Shown: piece after piece, positions 33,816 through 42,593 of the stretch | Numbering within the stretch: the stretch's first letter is position 1 | How the letters are laid out: every line of letters starts with the position of its first letter | Assembly: GCF_014642275.1 (NCBI RefSeq) | Contig: NZ_BMIM01000007.1 | Coordinates: 62,001-126,000, forward strand | Origin: Flavobacterium lutivivi | Lineage (GTDB): Bacteria > Bacteroidota > Bacteroidia > Flavobacteriales > Flavobacteriaceae | Direction of reading: 5' to 3' | DNA: 64,000 nucleotides | Translations under genes and position numbers: made by a program | Notes under the pieces: generated by a model | The model's input: the letters and a program-made list of their open reading frames with translations, nothing else | What the model was told of the DNA's origin: nothing | The model's database searches: none

Positions 33816-36800
33816 CTACTTATTTTCTAAAGCTTTGATACGTTCTTCTAAGCTTTTATATTTTTCCAATTCGGATTTTAATTGCTCTAATTCTGTTTTT
33901 TGTTTTTCGATAATTTCTTGTTGCTCTTGAACCGCTTTTACAATTGGCATGATGAATTGACTGTAAGCAATGCCATAGTTGTCGGTTGGATTATTGGCGT
34001 CAGGAATGTGCAGACCATCAAAATTATAGCCTAAATCAACACAGATTTTTTCAACGTCTTGTGCTAAAAAGCCAGTACGAACTATTGCGGTTGATTTTGA
34101 GAAATCTTCGTTGGCAACTTCGGCTTTGTTTCGGTTTTGATTCAAATGTTCGTCAAACTTTTTAGTATCGAAATTGTAAGTAACAGGTTTTAATTTTTTA
34201 ATGAAATCCAATCCGGGAACATTTTCTTTTACATTAAATTTGAAACGCGCATCTGATGGGTTTGTGTAGGCAACTTGTCCCTCAACAACTGTAACGGCAG
34301 CATTTCCAATACGCACTTTATTCGAAGCATTTACCGTTGAGTTAAAGCCTATAGCGGTAGCATTGGAGAGACTGGTTGTAGATACATTGGCACCGCGACC
34401 TAAACCGGTATTGTTATTTCCATCCACATTTACATTTAATGCATTTGCGCCTACTCCAGTATTTCCAATTCCAGTAGTGTTATCATTTAGTGAGTTGAAA
34501 CCAAATGCCGAATTAAGATTACCCGAAGAGGTCAATTCACCACTAACCGTTCCAACGAAGGTATTTTGGTTGAGCGTAAAATCATCAGCATCGCCAGCAC
34601 CACTTCCTATTAAAACCGATCCGCCAGTATTGGTGATAGAAAGTTGTCCTCTTTGGGTTAGAGTTAATTTGATGATGTTATTGGTTCTGAAATCCAAATC
34701 TTGGGCATCAGTGGTTCCGATGAAATTGGTTCCAGCTATTGTTCCCGCGTTTCCGGTTATTTTCCAATCGTTAGCTAAAGACGATAAATCGACGGTTTGT
34801 GTTGCAACTGCATCATCTTGTAAGGAGATGTTAAGTGTATTACCTGTTAAAGATAAAACATCTATAGCTTGATTGTCGGTATCCAAAGAGGATAGATCAA
34901 CCGTTTGAGTGGCTACACCATCATTTTGAAGTGATAAGTTCAATGTAGTTCCTGTTAAGTTGAAAACATCAGTTCCTTGATTATCAATAGCGCTTAAGTT
35001 TAAAGTTTGTGTTGCAATTGCATCGTCTTGTAATGAAATATTCAATGTATCACCAGTTAGTGATAAAACATCAATTATTTGATTGTCAGTGTCGGTATCC
35101 ACAGTTGGATTTACCCATGTTATATTTCCAAAACCATCAGTTTGCATGATTTGTCCATCAACTCCTCGAGATGGAGGAAATTTATAGTTGTTTGAAGGTG
35201 TAGTTCCTATAGATACAGTTCCTAAAAAGTAACCTGCATAGCTTCCGGTTTTCATTACATTCGAGTAGATACCATAGTGTGTTCCACCAGCAGTGGTTGG
35301 GAATAAATTGTAAACTCCATATTTATTGCCTGCTCCAGTGCTTGAGAAAAAATTATAAACACCATAATTATTTCCACTACCAGTTCCAATGAAATTATTG
35401 TTAACACCGTATCTACTTCCATTTGATGTAGTATAATCATCATTATTAACACCGTAATAATTTCCTACAAAAGAATTACTATTAAAAACGTTTCTCATTC
35501 CAATCGCATAAATACTTGTGTCTGTGGATGAACCATTCATTACATTGTAAAAAGCAATCCTATTGTAATCGCCTGAACAATTATCAACAGCTTGAAGCAT
35601 TGATCCAACACCTCCAAATCCTGAAAATGTTCCGTTTTGTGTTATATTAATACCATTTTTACCGCCTGATGTTGAATTTATGTCAATATTTATTCCAATA
35701 GGATTTGTAGAGTAGGTGTTGCTTATATCTAAACTTGTAGCTTTTGTTGAATTATCAATATCCAAAACACCAGTAGCTAAGGTATTTGTTCCTATGGTTA
35801 CAGAGCCTTGAGTATATTTATTATCTGTAATTGCATTAGGTGCAGTGGTAGTTCCAATTTCGTACCAGTCTTGGTCTTTTAAAGATGATAAATCAACAGT
35901 TTGTGTGGCTACACCATCATTTTGTAAGGAAAGATTTAAAGTAGTTCCCGTCAAACTAAATACATCGGTCGCTTGATCGTCGGTATCGGTAATAACTGTT
36001 GGCGTTACCCAAGAAACATTTCCACTTCCGTCGGTTTGCATGATTTGGCCGTTGGTTCCGCGCGATGGAGGTAAAATATAGTTGTTGGTAGTTGCGGTTC
36101 CGATGGAAACGTTTCCTAAAAAGTAACCAGCGTAGCTTCCTGTTTTTAGCACATTTGAATATACTCCATAATGAGTTCCTCCAGCTGTAGATACAATATA
36201 ATTATAATTTCCATATTTTAGACCAGTTCCTGTTCCATTCAACCAATTGTATGTACCCATATGTGTGCCGTTAAAAGTATTCGATATAGAATTTGAAGTT
36301 CCTTTAATATCTCCTTGATAACCTGATGAACTGAAAAATATATTATCTAACCTAGTAGTGTCATATAATGTAGAAGTAGTTGAACCAACGAATGCTTGAT
36401 ATAAACCAGAGAAATTTTGTGAATATGTTGCTTCATCTCTTGTATCAATAAAACTTGAAACTCCCAAAGTAGGGCTTGTCCCATTGAATAAAACACTCAT
36501 TCCAGTTTTGGTTGAATTTAATGAGTTCAAATTAATGTTTATCCCTTTCGGATTAGTGGTGTAGGTATTGTTGATGTCTAAGTTTGTTGATTTACTTGTG
36601 TTGTCAATATCCAAAACACCTGCTGCTGCAACGTTGGAACCTATGGTTACTGTTCCTTGCGTATATTTATTATCCGTAATTGCATTAGGCTGTAACGTTC
36701 CACCCACTTCATACCAATCATGGTCTTTAATGGGAGATAAATCTAGTGTTTGAGTGGCTACACCGTCGTTTTGTAAGGATAAATTCAATGTGTCACCACT

Positions 36801-38150
36801 TAAACTCAGTACATCGATTGTTTGGTTATCAATAGCTGATAGGTTAAGTGTTTGTGTTGCTACGGCATCGTCCTGTAATGAAATGTTTAAGGTATCGCCG
36901 GTTAAAGATAAAACATCAATTGCTTGATTATCGGTATCTGTTACAACCGCAGGAGTTACCCAAGACACATTTCCGCTGCCGTCGGTTTGCATAATTTGCC
37001 CATTGGTTCCTCGGGATGATGGAAAAATATAGTTGTTAAGAACATTTGTTCCGATGGAGACATTTCCTAAAAAATACCCGGCAAAACTTCCGCTTTTCTG
37101 AACATTCGAATAAATACCATAATGTGTTCCCCCAGCAGTAGTTGGAAAATTGTTGTAAACACCATATTTATTTCCGGTTCCGGTTCCGTCAAAGTAATTA
37201 AACATACCAAAATGGTCATTATTCCCGGTACCTGAAAAAATGTTTTGCATTCCATATATAAGTCCGTTGTAATTGTTGGAGGCATTGTATACACCATACG
37301 CAATACCGGTACTTGTTCCGTTAAAATTGTTCAACACACCCGTAGATTGACTTGAACCTCCGTTCAAGAAGTTATTGGTCAATCCATACTTGAAGGAATT
37401 GGAATTGTCAGCAAAGCTATTTTCAAATCCGTAGATAACAGCATAATAGTTTGCCGTACTTTTAAAATCGTTTTTTACACCACGGATTGTAGTCGCTATC
37501 GACGAACTGGTTCCATTAAATTCTTGCAAAATTCCATTTCGGTTACTGTTTCCGGTAATATTGTCAATGTTGGATATAAATGTGTTGGTGCCGGTTGCCG
37601 AGGCTCCATTAAAAGTGGTTTTAACTCCCGTTTTGGCTGAGTTGAATGAGGTTATATCCACATTTAACCCAATTGGATTGGTCACAAAGGTATTGTTGAT
37701 GTCGACAGTCGTGGCTTTGGTTACATTATCTACATCCAATACACCGGTTGCAGCCGTGTTGCTTCCTACAGCTAAACTTCCTTGTGTATATTTATTGTCG
37801 GTTATATTGTCAGGAGCAGTTGTTCCTCCCACTTCATAAATATCGTGATCTGAACTTGCAGTTTGCGTAATCGGCATCCATTGCGTTCCGTTAAAAAAGT
37901 AAAAACCAACACCATTTCCGCCTGTGGTAGCCGCATTGGTGTTCCAAATTAACAAACCGGTTGCCGCTGTGTTTGTTCCGTCTAACATGGTTGTAGTTAC
38001 ATTGGGCAAACTCACGCGCGGAACCAAAACCCCTTTGTTGGTAGCCGAAATGTCCAACATGGAGGAAGGGTCGGGGTTAGTTGTATTTACGCCAACCTGT
38101 CCAAAAACAGGAGTTGCGATTAATAGAAGGAGAAATAAAATTTGTTTCAT
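33816..38150 (-). CDS. Large secreted modular protein with C-terminal S74 intramolecular chaperone
   Basis: This is a 1444-residue protein. The signal peptide ends near TPVFGQ (residue 18). Three long modules follow, each opening with a D-x-(W/I)-Y-E-(V/I)-G motif and NKYTQG at about residues 100, 476 and 758, and closing with AGGTHYG, YAGYFLG and NGQIMQTDG-type blocks near 354, 675 and 973. Between and after them short units (DVLSLTGDTLNISLQDD) recur. From about residue 1290 an S74 peptidase domain starts with S1299-D-A-R-F-K1304; the Ser/Lys dyad at spacing 5 matches known self-cleaving tail-spike chaperones. A coiled coil (about 1400-1444) ends it. It is probably a trimeric surface fibre. 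Confidence 0.85.
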   Translation of the reverse strand: MKQILFLLLLIATPVFGQVGVNTTNPDPSSMLDISATNKGVLVPRVSLPNVTTTMLDGTNTAATGLLIWNTNAATTGGNGVGFYFFNGTQWMPITQTASSDHDIYEVGGTTAPDNITDNKYTQGSLAVGSNTAATGVLDVDNVTKATTVDINNTFVTNPIGLNVDITSFNSAKTGVKTTFNGASATGTNTFISNIDNITGNSNRNGILQEFNGTSSSIATTIRGVKNDFKSTANYYAVIYGFENSFADNSNSFKYGLTNNFLNGGSSQSTGVLNNFNGTSTGIAYGVYNASNNYNGLIYGMQNIFSGTGNNDHFGMFNYFDGTGTGNKYGVYNNFPTTAGGTHYGIYSNVQKSGSFAGYFLGNVSIGTNVLNNYIFPSSRGTNGQIMQTDGSGNVSWVTPAVVTDTDNQAIDVLSLTGDTLNISLQDDAVATQTLNLSAIDNQTIDVLSLSGDTLNLSLQNDGVATQTLDLSPIKDHDWYEVGGTLQPNAITDNKYTQGTVTIGSNVAAAGVLDIDNTSKSTNLDINNTYTTNPKGININLNSLNSTKTGMSVLFNGTSPTLGVSSFIDTRDEATYSQNFSGLYQAFVGSTTSTLYDTTRLDNIFFSSSGYQGDIKGTSNSISNTFNGTHMGTYNWLNGTGTGLKYGNYNYIVSTAGGTHYGVYSNVLKTGSYAGYFLGNVSIGTATTNNYILPPSRGTNGQIMQTDGSGNVSWVTPTVITDTDDQATDVFSLTGTTLNLSLQNDGVATQTVDLSSLKDQDWYEIGTTTAPNAITDNKYTQGSVTIGTNTLATGVLDIDNSTKATSLDISNTYSTNPIGINIDINSTSGGKNGINITQNGTFSGFGGVGSMLQAVDNCSGDYNRIAFYNVMNGSSTDTSIYAIGMRNVFNSNSFVGNYYGVNNDDYTTSNGSRYGVNNNFIGTGSGNNYGVYNFFSSTGAGNKYGVYNLFPTTAGGTHYGIYSNVMKTGSYAGYFLGTVSIGTTPSNNYKFPPSRGVDGQIMQTDGFGNITWVNPTVDTDTDNQIIDVLSLTGDTLNISLQDDAIATQTLNLSAIDNQGTDVFNLTGTTLNLSLQNDGVATQTVDLSSLDTDNQAIDVLSLTGNTLNISLQDDAVATQTVDLSSLANDWKITGNAGTIAGTNFIGTTDAQDLDFRTNNIIKLTLTQRGQLSITNTGGSVLIGSGAGDADDFTLNQNTFVGTVSGELTSSGNLNSAFGFNSLNDNTTGIGNTGVGANALNVNVDGNNNTGLGRGANVSTTSLSNATAIGFNSTVNASNKVRIGNAAVTVVEGQVAYTNPSDARFKFNVKENVPGLDFIKKLKPVTYNFDTKKFDEHLNQNRNKAEVANEDFSKSTAIVRTGFLAQDVEKICVDLGYNFDGLHIPDANNPTDNYGIAYSQFIMPIVKAVQEQQEIIEKQKTELEQLKSELEKYKSLEERIKALENK

Positions 38151-38160
38151 GGCTAAAATA

Positions 38161-38361
38161 TTAAAATGCCTGATTTATCAGAATTGGTATCAAAGTTATG
38201 TTGTATACATGTTTCGAAAATCCTTTTAAAATGATCTTCTTGTCTTTAGAGCTAATGCGGTCACTATACACGGTTTTGTTGTCTTTAGACGTGATAATGA
38301 TTTCAAAAACACCTTCCGTTTCAGTAGGTAAAACAATTTTTTTTTCGTTGTTGAAAAACAT
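38161..38361 (-). CDS. Small hypothetical protein (66 residues)
   Basis: This short minus-strand frame lies 10 bp upstream of the S74 gene and 105 bp downstream of the LytTR regulator gene. It begins MFFNNEKKIVLPTETEGVF and continues with alternating beta-strand-like residues (EIIITSKDNKTVYSDRI). The pattern faintly recalls a T9SS-type sorting domain or a small beta-sandwich, but I cannot assign it. It has no signal peptide. The position within a same-strand gene series and the codon pattern support a real gene, though it could be a chance frame. Confidence 0.5.
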   Translation of the reverse strand: MFFNNEKKIVLPTETEGVFEIIITSKDNKTVYSDRISSKDKKIILKGFSKHVYNITLIPILINQAF

Positions 38362-38372
38362 GGGGATTTTTT

Positions 38373-38401
38373 AGTAAATCTATTGTAATCAAAGATTTAC
38401 T
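38373..38401. promoter_or_regulatory. Perfect 9-bp inverted repeat upstream of the 66-residue ORF
   Basis: AGTAAATCT (38373-38381) and AGATTTACT (38393-38401) are exact inverses, separated by 11 bp. The element ends 12 bp before the ORF start on the minus strand. It has no T run on either side, so an operator or leader hairpin is more likely than a terminator. Confidence 0.55.
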
Positions 38402-38466
38402 GAAGAAGTAAATGGTGAATGGCCCGAAAAATTTAGTGAATGAAGTCTTTTTTTGGGTAAAAGAAA

Positions 38467-39180
38467 TTACAACAAATTAATGTGTTTCATCAGCTCTTCT
38501 TTGTTGGAAGCGCTCATGGGTACTTTATTTTTTTCGATAAAAATATAACCGTCTTGAAGTGATTTGATTTTCGAAACATTAATCACATACGAGCGATGTA
38601 CGCGTATGAACTTGTGTTGGGGTAATTTTTCTTCGACACTTTTTAGCGTGTGACTGATGAGGTGTTTTTGTGAGGAAGTGTACAAATTGCAGTAGTTGTC
38701 AAATGCCTCTAAATATAAAATGTCATCCAATTCAATTTTAATGAGTTCGCCTTTGTTCTTGACAAAAAACGAATTCATTTCTTCGTTCGATGACACGGAT
38801 TGCTTTTGCACTCTATTTTTGTAAAGCGCAATTTCAATGTTTGATTTTAGCGTTTTTTCGTTGAACGGTTTTACAATAAATCCGGCAGGATCGGTTTGTT
38901 TAACGCGTTCTAAAGTAGCATCATCCGAGTGAGAGGTCAAGAAAATAAAAGGCACTTCCGATTTTTTCTTCAAATGTTCTGTCATTTCAATGCCGTCCAT
39001 TTTACCTTCTAATGTAATATCGACCAAAATCAAATCGGGTTGTAAGTCTTCAATATCAAATAGCGCTTCTTTGCCATTGTCGGTCATGCCAACTATCGAA
39101 TAGCCTACTTTTTCTAAAGCCGTTTTGATGGTTTCAGCAATTAAAGGTTCGTCTTCAACGATGTAAATTTTGGTACGCAT
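38467..39180 (-). CDS. LytTR-type response regulator
   Basis: This is a 237-residue two-component regulator. The receiver domain (1-120) has the phospho-acceptor D54 in DLILVDITLEGKMDG, acidic pocket residues E10-D in IVEDEPLIAE, and the conserved PFIFLTSHSD and GFIVKPFNEKTL. The DNA-binding LytTR domain covers about 135-237 (DDILYLEAFDNYC, HTLKSVEEKLPQHKFIRVHRSYVIN). The gene is 4 bp downstream of a histidine kinase gene, so the two form a pair. The next same-strand genes are the 66-residue ORF and the S74 protein, which are possible targets. Confidence 0.93.
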   Translation of the reverse strand: MRTKIYIVEDEPLIAETIKTALEKVGYSIVGMTDNGKEALFDIEDLQPDLILVDITLEGKMDGIEMTEHLKKKSEVPFIFLTSHSDDATLERVKQTDPAGFIVKPFNEKTLKSNIEIALYKNRVQKQSVSSNEEMNSFFVKNKGELIKIELDDILYLEAFDNYCNLYTSSQKHLISHTLKSVEEKLPQHKFIRVHRSYVINVSKIKSLQDGYIFIEKNKVPMSASNKEELMKHINLL

Positions 39181-39184
39181 TGAC

Positions 39185-40906
39185 TTAATTCATTTGCTCA
39201 AATTTATGAATTTCCATCACAAAATGAGTCCCGTTATTAGTTTCAAACGAAATTTTCCCTTTCAGTTTTTTAGCCAAAGCATGAATGAGTTTGATACCAA
39301 ACGAATTCTCGCTGATTGCATTACTAAATCCGATGCCGTTATCAATTACTTTTAAAACATACATTTCACCTTGTTTGTAGAAGTCCAATTCTATTTTCGG
39401 ATTTTCTATTGAGGATGGAAATGCATGTTTGATACAATTGGTAATTAATTCATTAATGATTAGCCCCAATGGCGTAATGGAATCAATCGAAAAAACGGTA
39501 CTTTCAACGGAAAGAGTAGTGGTTAAATTTGGTATTGTATCGGTTTGATTTTCAATAATATCATTAACTAAATCTTCAATATATTCTTTACTGTCGATTC
39601 CGATTAGCTGGTCTTTGCTATACAATTTTTGATGGATTAAAACCATTGATTTGACACGGTTTTGCGCTTCTTTTACCGCTAAAGCAGCTTCCTTGTCTTT
39701 CATGTTTTCCGATTGCAAATAGAGCAAACTTGATACAATTTGGAAACTGTTTTTTACGCGATGATGGGTTTCTTTGAGTAAAATATTTTTTTCGTCCACA
39801 GCTGTTTCCAAGAGTGTTTTTTGTTTTTTCAATCGATTTTTTTGTCTCAAATTTTGATAGACCAAAAAAGCCAATAATGCAATAGTCAAACAGGCCACGA
39901 TAAAAAACAATTGGAGTCGTTGTTTCTCTTTTTCTTGCTTGGCAATTTCTTCTTCTTTCTTCTGCGTTTGGTATTTTGTTTCCATTTCATACACTACTTC
40001 ATCTCGCTGTTTGGCTTTCAAACTATCGTAAATCACAATGTATTCATCTTTGGCAGAAGTAGCTTTTTCATAGTTGCCCATTGCTTGGTATAAGTTACCC
40101 AAAGAGCGTAACAATATGCTTTTATCACGCAAATCAGACGACGATTTATACAACTTTATCGCATTAGAAACTATCGTATCAATTCCATCAAAATTGCGTG
40201 CGCCAGTTTTTGCATCCAAAAGGTACGAATAATCGATTTCGTCTGGTCCATCGCCGGTTTCAGGGTTTTTTACAGTTACTTTTTTTAGATAAACTAAGGC
40301 TTCGTTAAACTTTTTTTCTCTGATTTTGAGATTCCCTAAATTAGCATAAGTAGTACGTTTGATTTCAAAACTACTGGGGTATTTTAAACTTTCTAAAAAT
40401 AATTCTTCGGCTTTTTTGAAATTTTCTTGCGTAGAATTGATCGAGGCCAAATTAGCCAAACTCCGAGCTAGCAAGACCGAATCTTTTTCTTTTCGCTCCA
40501 AAGGAATCGCTCTGGTGTAGTATATTTTGGCTTTTTCGTAATTGTCAGTCAAATGAAACAAAACACCCAAAGAATGGTACAAGTTTTTAGTGTAATTTAA
40601 TTTGTTTTTTTCACAAATTTGTACAGCTTTTAAGTATAAATTGGTGGCTTTGTTGTAATCGTTTTTTACAAAACCATAGTAATTTCCTTCAGTCTCTAAA
40701 ACTTTGACTTGATATAATGGATCTTTAATTTTGGCAGATATTTTTTTTGCCTGTTCAATAAAAATGTAAGCACTATCGTTGTCTTTATCAATATATTCAA
40801 ATGCTTTTTTTAATGTTTCTTCTATCTTTTTATTAGTTGCAACCTCTTGGCTAAATACAATATGTATATAAAATAGGCAGATTGAGAAGATTATTTTTTT
40901 ATACAT
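39185..40906 (-). CDS. TPR-containing sensor histidine kinase (HisKA_2 type)
   Basis: This is a 573-residue kinase. A signal peptide (1-19, ending FSQE) is followed by about seven tetratricopeptide repeats in the periplasmic region (for example YHSLGVLFHLTDNYEKAKIYY and RSLGNLYQAMGNYEKA). One transmembrane helix lies near 330-350 (LFFIVACLTIALLAFLVYQ), then a short coiled coil. The HisKA_2 dimerisation domain has the phospho-acceptor in THHRVKNSFQIVSSLL (H381/H382), and the ATPase domain has NELITNCIKHAF and VIDNGIGF. It is co-transcribed with the LytTR regulator. The signal is unknown. Confidence 0.92.
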   Translation of the reverse strand: MYKKIIFSICLFYIHIVFSQEVATNKKIEETLKKAFEYIDKDNDSAYIFIEQAKKISAKIKDPLYQVKVLETEGNYYGFVKNDYNKATNLYLKAVQICEKNKLNYTKNLYHSLGVLFHLTDNYEKAKIYYTRAIPLERKEKDSVLLARSLANLASINSTQENFKKAEELFLESLKYPSSFEIKRTTYANLGNLKIREKKFNEALVYLKKVTVKNPETGDGPDEIDYSYLLDAKTGARNFDGIDTIVSNAIKLYKSSSDLRDKSILLRSLGNLYQAMGNYEKATSAKDEYIVIYDSLKAKQRDEVVYEMETKYQTQKKEEEIAKQEKEKQRLQLFFIVACLTIALLAFLVYQNLRQKNRLKKQKTLLETAVDEKNILLKETHHRVKNSFQIVSSLLYLQSENMKDKEAALAVKEAQNRVKSMVLIHQKLYSKDQLIGIDSKEYIEDLVNDIIENQTDTIPNLTTTLSVESTVFSIDSITPLGLIINELITNCIKHAFPSSIENPKIELDFYKQGEMYVLKVIDNGIGFSNAISENSFGIKLIHALAKKLKGKISFETNNGTHFVMEIHKFEQMN

Positions 40907-40987
40907 TTAATAAACTTTGTTAAAATATTTCTTAAAACTATAAAAAAATATGTCTTCTAAATTAATTTTGCGGTATATTATTAAATC

Positions 40988-42223
40988 ATGACAATCAGAA
41001 TTCTTATAATCTTCTTCATTTTAGCACTTGTCGAGGTATATTCATTTCAGGCAATAAAAACAATCACAAGATCAAAACCTATATTATTAGTATATCTTGT
41101 AGTATCAATTTCTGCTATACTATTTATAGTTTATCAATTCACAAAATTTGATAGAAGCGTTGGTCAAACGAAGATGACAATGATAACGCTAGGACTTTTA
41201 TTGATTGTGCTTATTCCAAAACTTATTTTGACATTTTTTATGTTATTGGAAGATGTTTTTCGTGTTTTTTCAGGTATCATAACACATTTTGTTGGAGATA
41301 AAGATAACGGAGATTTTCTTCCAGAGAGAAGAAAGTTTATTAGCCAATTGGCATTAACACTTGCGGCTATCCCATTCACTTCGCTTCTTTATGGCATGAC
41401 AAAAGGGAAATATAATTTCAAAGTTATTCATCAACCTATTTTTTATCCAGACTTACCAGATGATTTTGATGGGTTCAAAATTACCCAAATATCTGATGTG
41501 CATAGTGGGAGTTTTGACGATGAAGAAAAAATTAAATATGCTATTGATTTGATTAATCAGCAAGAGGCAGATATGATTTTGTTTACAGGTGATATTGTAA
41601 ATACTCATGCCACTGAAATGCATCCTTGGATAGAAATTTTCAAAGGAATAAAGTCTTATCCTTTTGGTAAATATTCAGTGTTAGGTAATCATGATTATGG
41701 AGAATATGTTACTTGGTCTTCGCAAAAAGAAAAGGATGAAAATTTTCAAGCAATAAAAAATTTGTATGGTCAAATCGATTTTAAATTATTATTGAACGAA
41801 CACACAAAAATCAAAAAAGGAAACTCAGAAATTGCGTTAATAGGTGTTGAAAATTGGGGGAAAAATTTCAAACAAGCTGGTGATTTGAATAAAGCATCCG
41901 AAGGATTAACAAAAGAAGATTTTAAAATATTGATGAGTCATGATCCAAGCCATTGGGAGTATGAAGTAAAAAATCATGAAAAGCATTTTCATTTAACGCT
42001 TTCTGGTCATACTCATGGATTACAATTTGGTATTGAAATTCCAGGTTTTTTCAAATGGAGTCCAGTAGAATATGTCTATAAACAATGGGCTGGATTATAT
42101 GAAAATTTAGGTCGATATGTTTATGTGAATAGAGGTTTTGGTTTTCATGCATATCCAGGAAGAGTTGGAATTATGCCCGAAATAACTGTATTTGAACTAA
42201 AAAAAGGAGAAAAAATAGCATAA
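40988..42223 (+). CDS. Membrane-anchored metallophosphoesterase
   Basis: This is a 411-residue calcineurin-like phosphoesterase with three or four N-terminal hydrophobic helices (about 1-105). Its catalytic domain shows the family motifs in order: ISDVHSG (D-x-H), LFTGDIV (GD), VLGNHDY (GNHD), ILMSHDPSHW and LSGHTHGLQFG (GHxH), which together bind two metals. Similar YkuE-like proteins hydrolyse lipid or nucleotide phosphates such as UDP-diacylglucosamine, but the substrate here is not evident. It is divergent from the histidine kinase gene. TAATTTTG upstream is a possible -7 element. Confidence 0.9.
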   Translation: MTIRILIIFFILALVEVYSFQAIKTITRSKPILLVYLVVSISAILFIVYQFTKFDRSVGQTKMTMITLGLLLIVLIPKLILTFFMLLEDVFRVFSGIITHFVGDKDNGDFLPERRKFISQLALTLAAIPFTSLLYGMTKGKYNFKVIHQPIFYPDLPDDFDGFKITQISDVHSGSFDDEEKIKYAIDLINQQEADMILFTGDIVNTHATEMHPWIEIFKGIKSYPFGKYSVLGNHDYGEYVTWSSQKEKDENFQAIKNLYGQIDFKLLLNEHTKIKKGNSEIALIGVENWGKNFKQAGDLNKASEGLTKEDFKILMSHDPSHWEYEVKNHEKHFHLTLSGHTHGLQFGIEIPGFFKWSPVEYVYKQWAGLYENLGRYVYVNRGFGFHAYPGRVGIMPEITVFELKKGEKIA

Positions 42224-42296
42224 TTCGTTAAAAATGCTACATTTGTAGTCCAATTAACTGAACAATCAGTTTAAAAATCTAAAATATTTTGGTTTT

Positions 42297-42593
42297 ATGT
42301 CAAAATTTGGAGAATTAATCAACGCGCAAGTTCCTGTATTAATTGATTTTTATACAGAATGGAATGAAGCATCAGTTTCTATGCATCCAGTAATTAGAGA
42401 TGTGGCAGCAGCTTTGGGTGACAAAGCAAAAGTTATAAAGATTGATGTTGATAAAAACCAAGAACTTGCCGAAGCACTTCGTATAAAAGGTCTTCCTACT
42501 TTGATGATTTATAAAGAAGGTCAAATGGTTTGGAGACAATCGGGCGAACTCGATGCAAATACCATAATTGGGTTGGTTCAAGAACAGATTTAA
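42297..42593 (+). CDS. Thioredoxin-fold protein without active-site cysteines
   Basis: This is a 98-residue cytoplasmic thioredoxin-like protein. The fold is clear: VLIDFYTEWNE (15-25), KVIKIDVDKNQELAEALRIKGLPTLMIYKEG with the cis-proline P67, and a C-terminal helix. At the active site, where thioredoxin has W-C-G-P-C, the sequence reads W22-N23-E24-A25-S26, so both cysteines are gone and no disulphide chemistry is possible there. It may act as a chaperone or binding protein. It ends overlapping by 4 bp the convergent deacetylase gene. TACATTTG about 35 bp upstream is a possible -7 element. Confidence 0.88.
   Translation: MSKFGELINAQVPVLIDFYTEWNEASVSMHPVIRDVAAALGDKAKVIKIDVDKNQELAEALRIKGLPTLMIYKEGQMVWRQSGELDANTIIGLVQEQI

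Noticed and set aside
35255-37303. Short frames inside the S74 gene and a possible CRISPR-like repeat pattern
   Set aside because: The repeated segments are long coding modules at irregular spacing, not short direct repeats with unique spacers, and the short frames are shadows of the 1444-residue gene.
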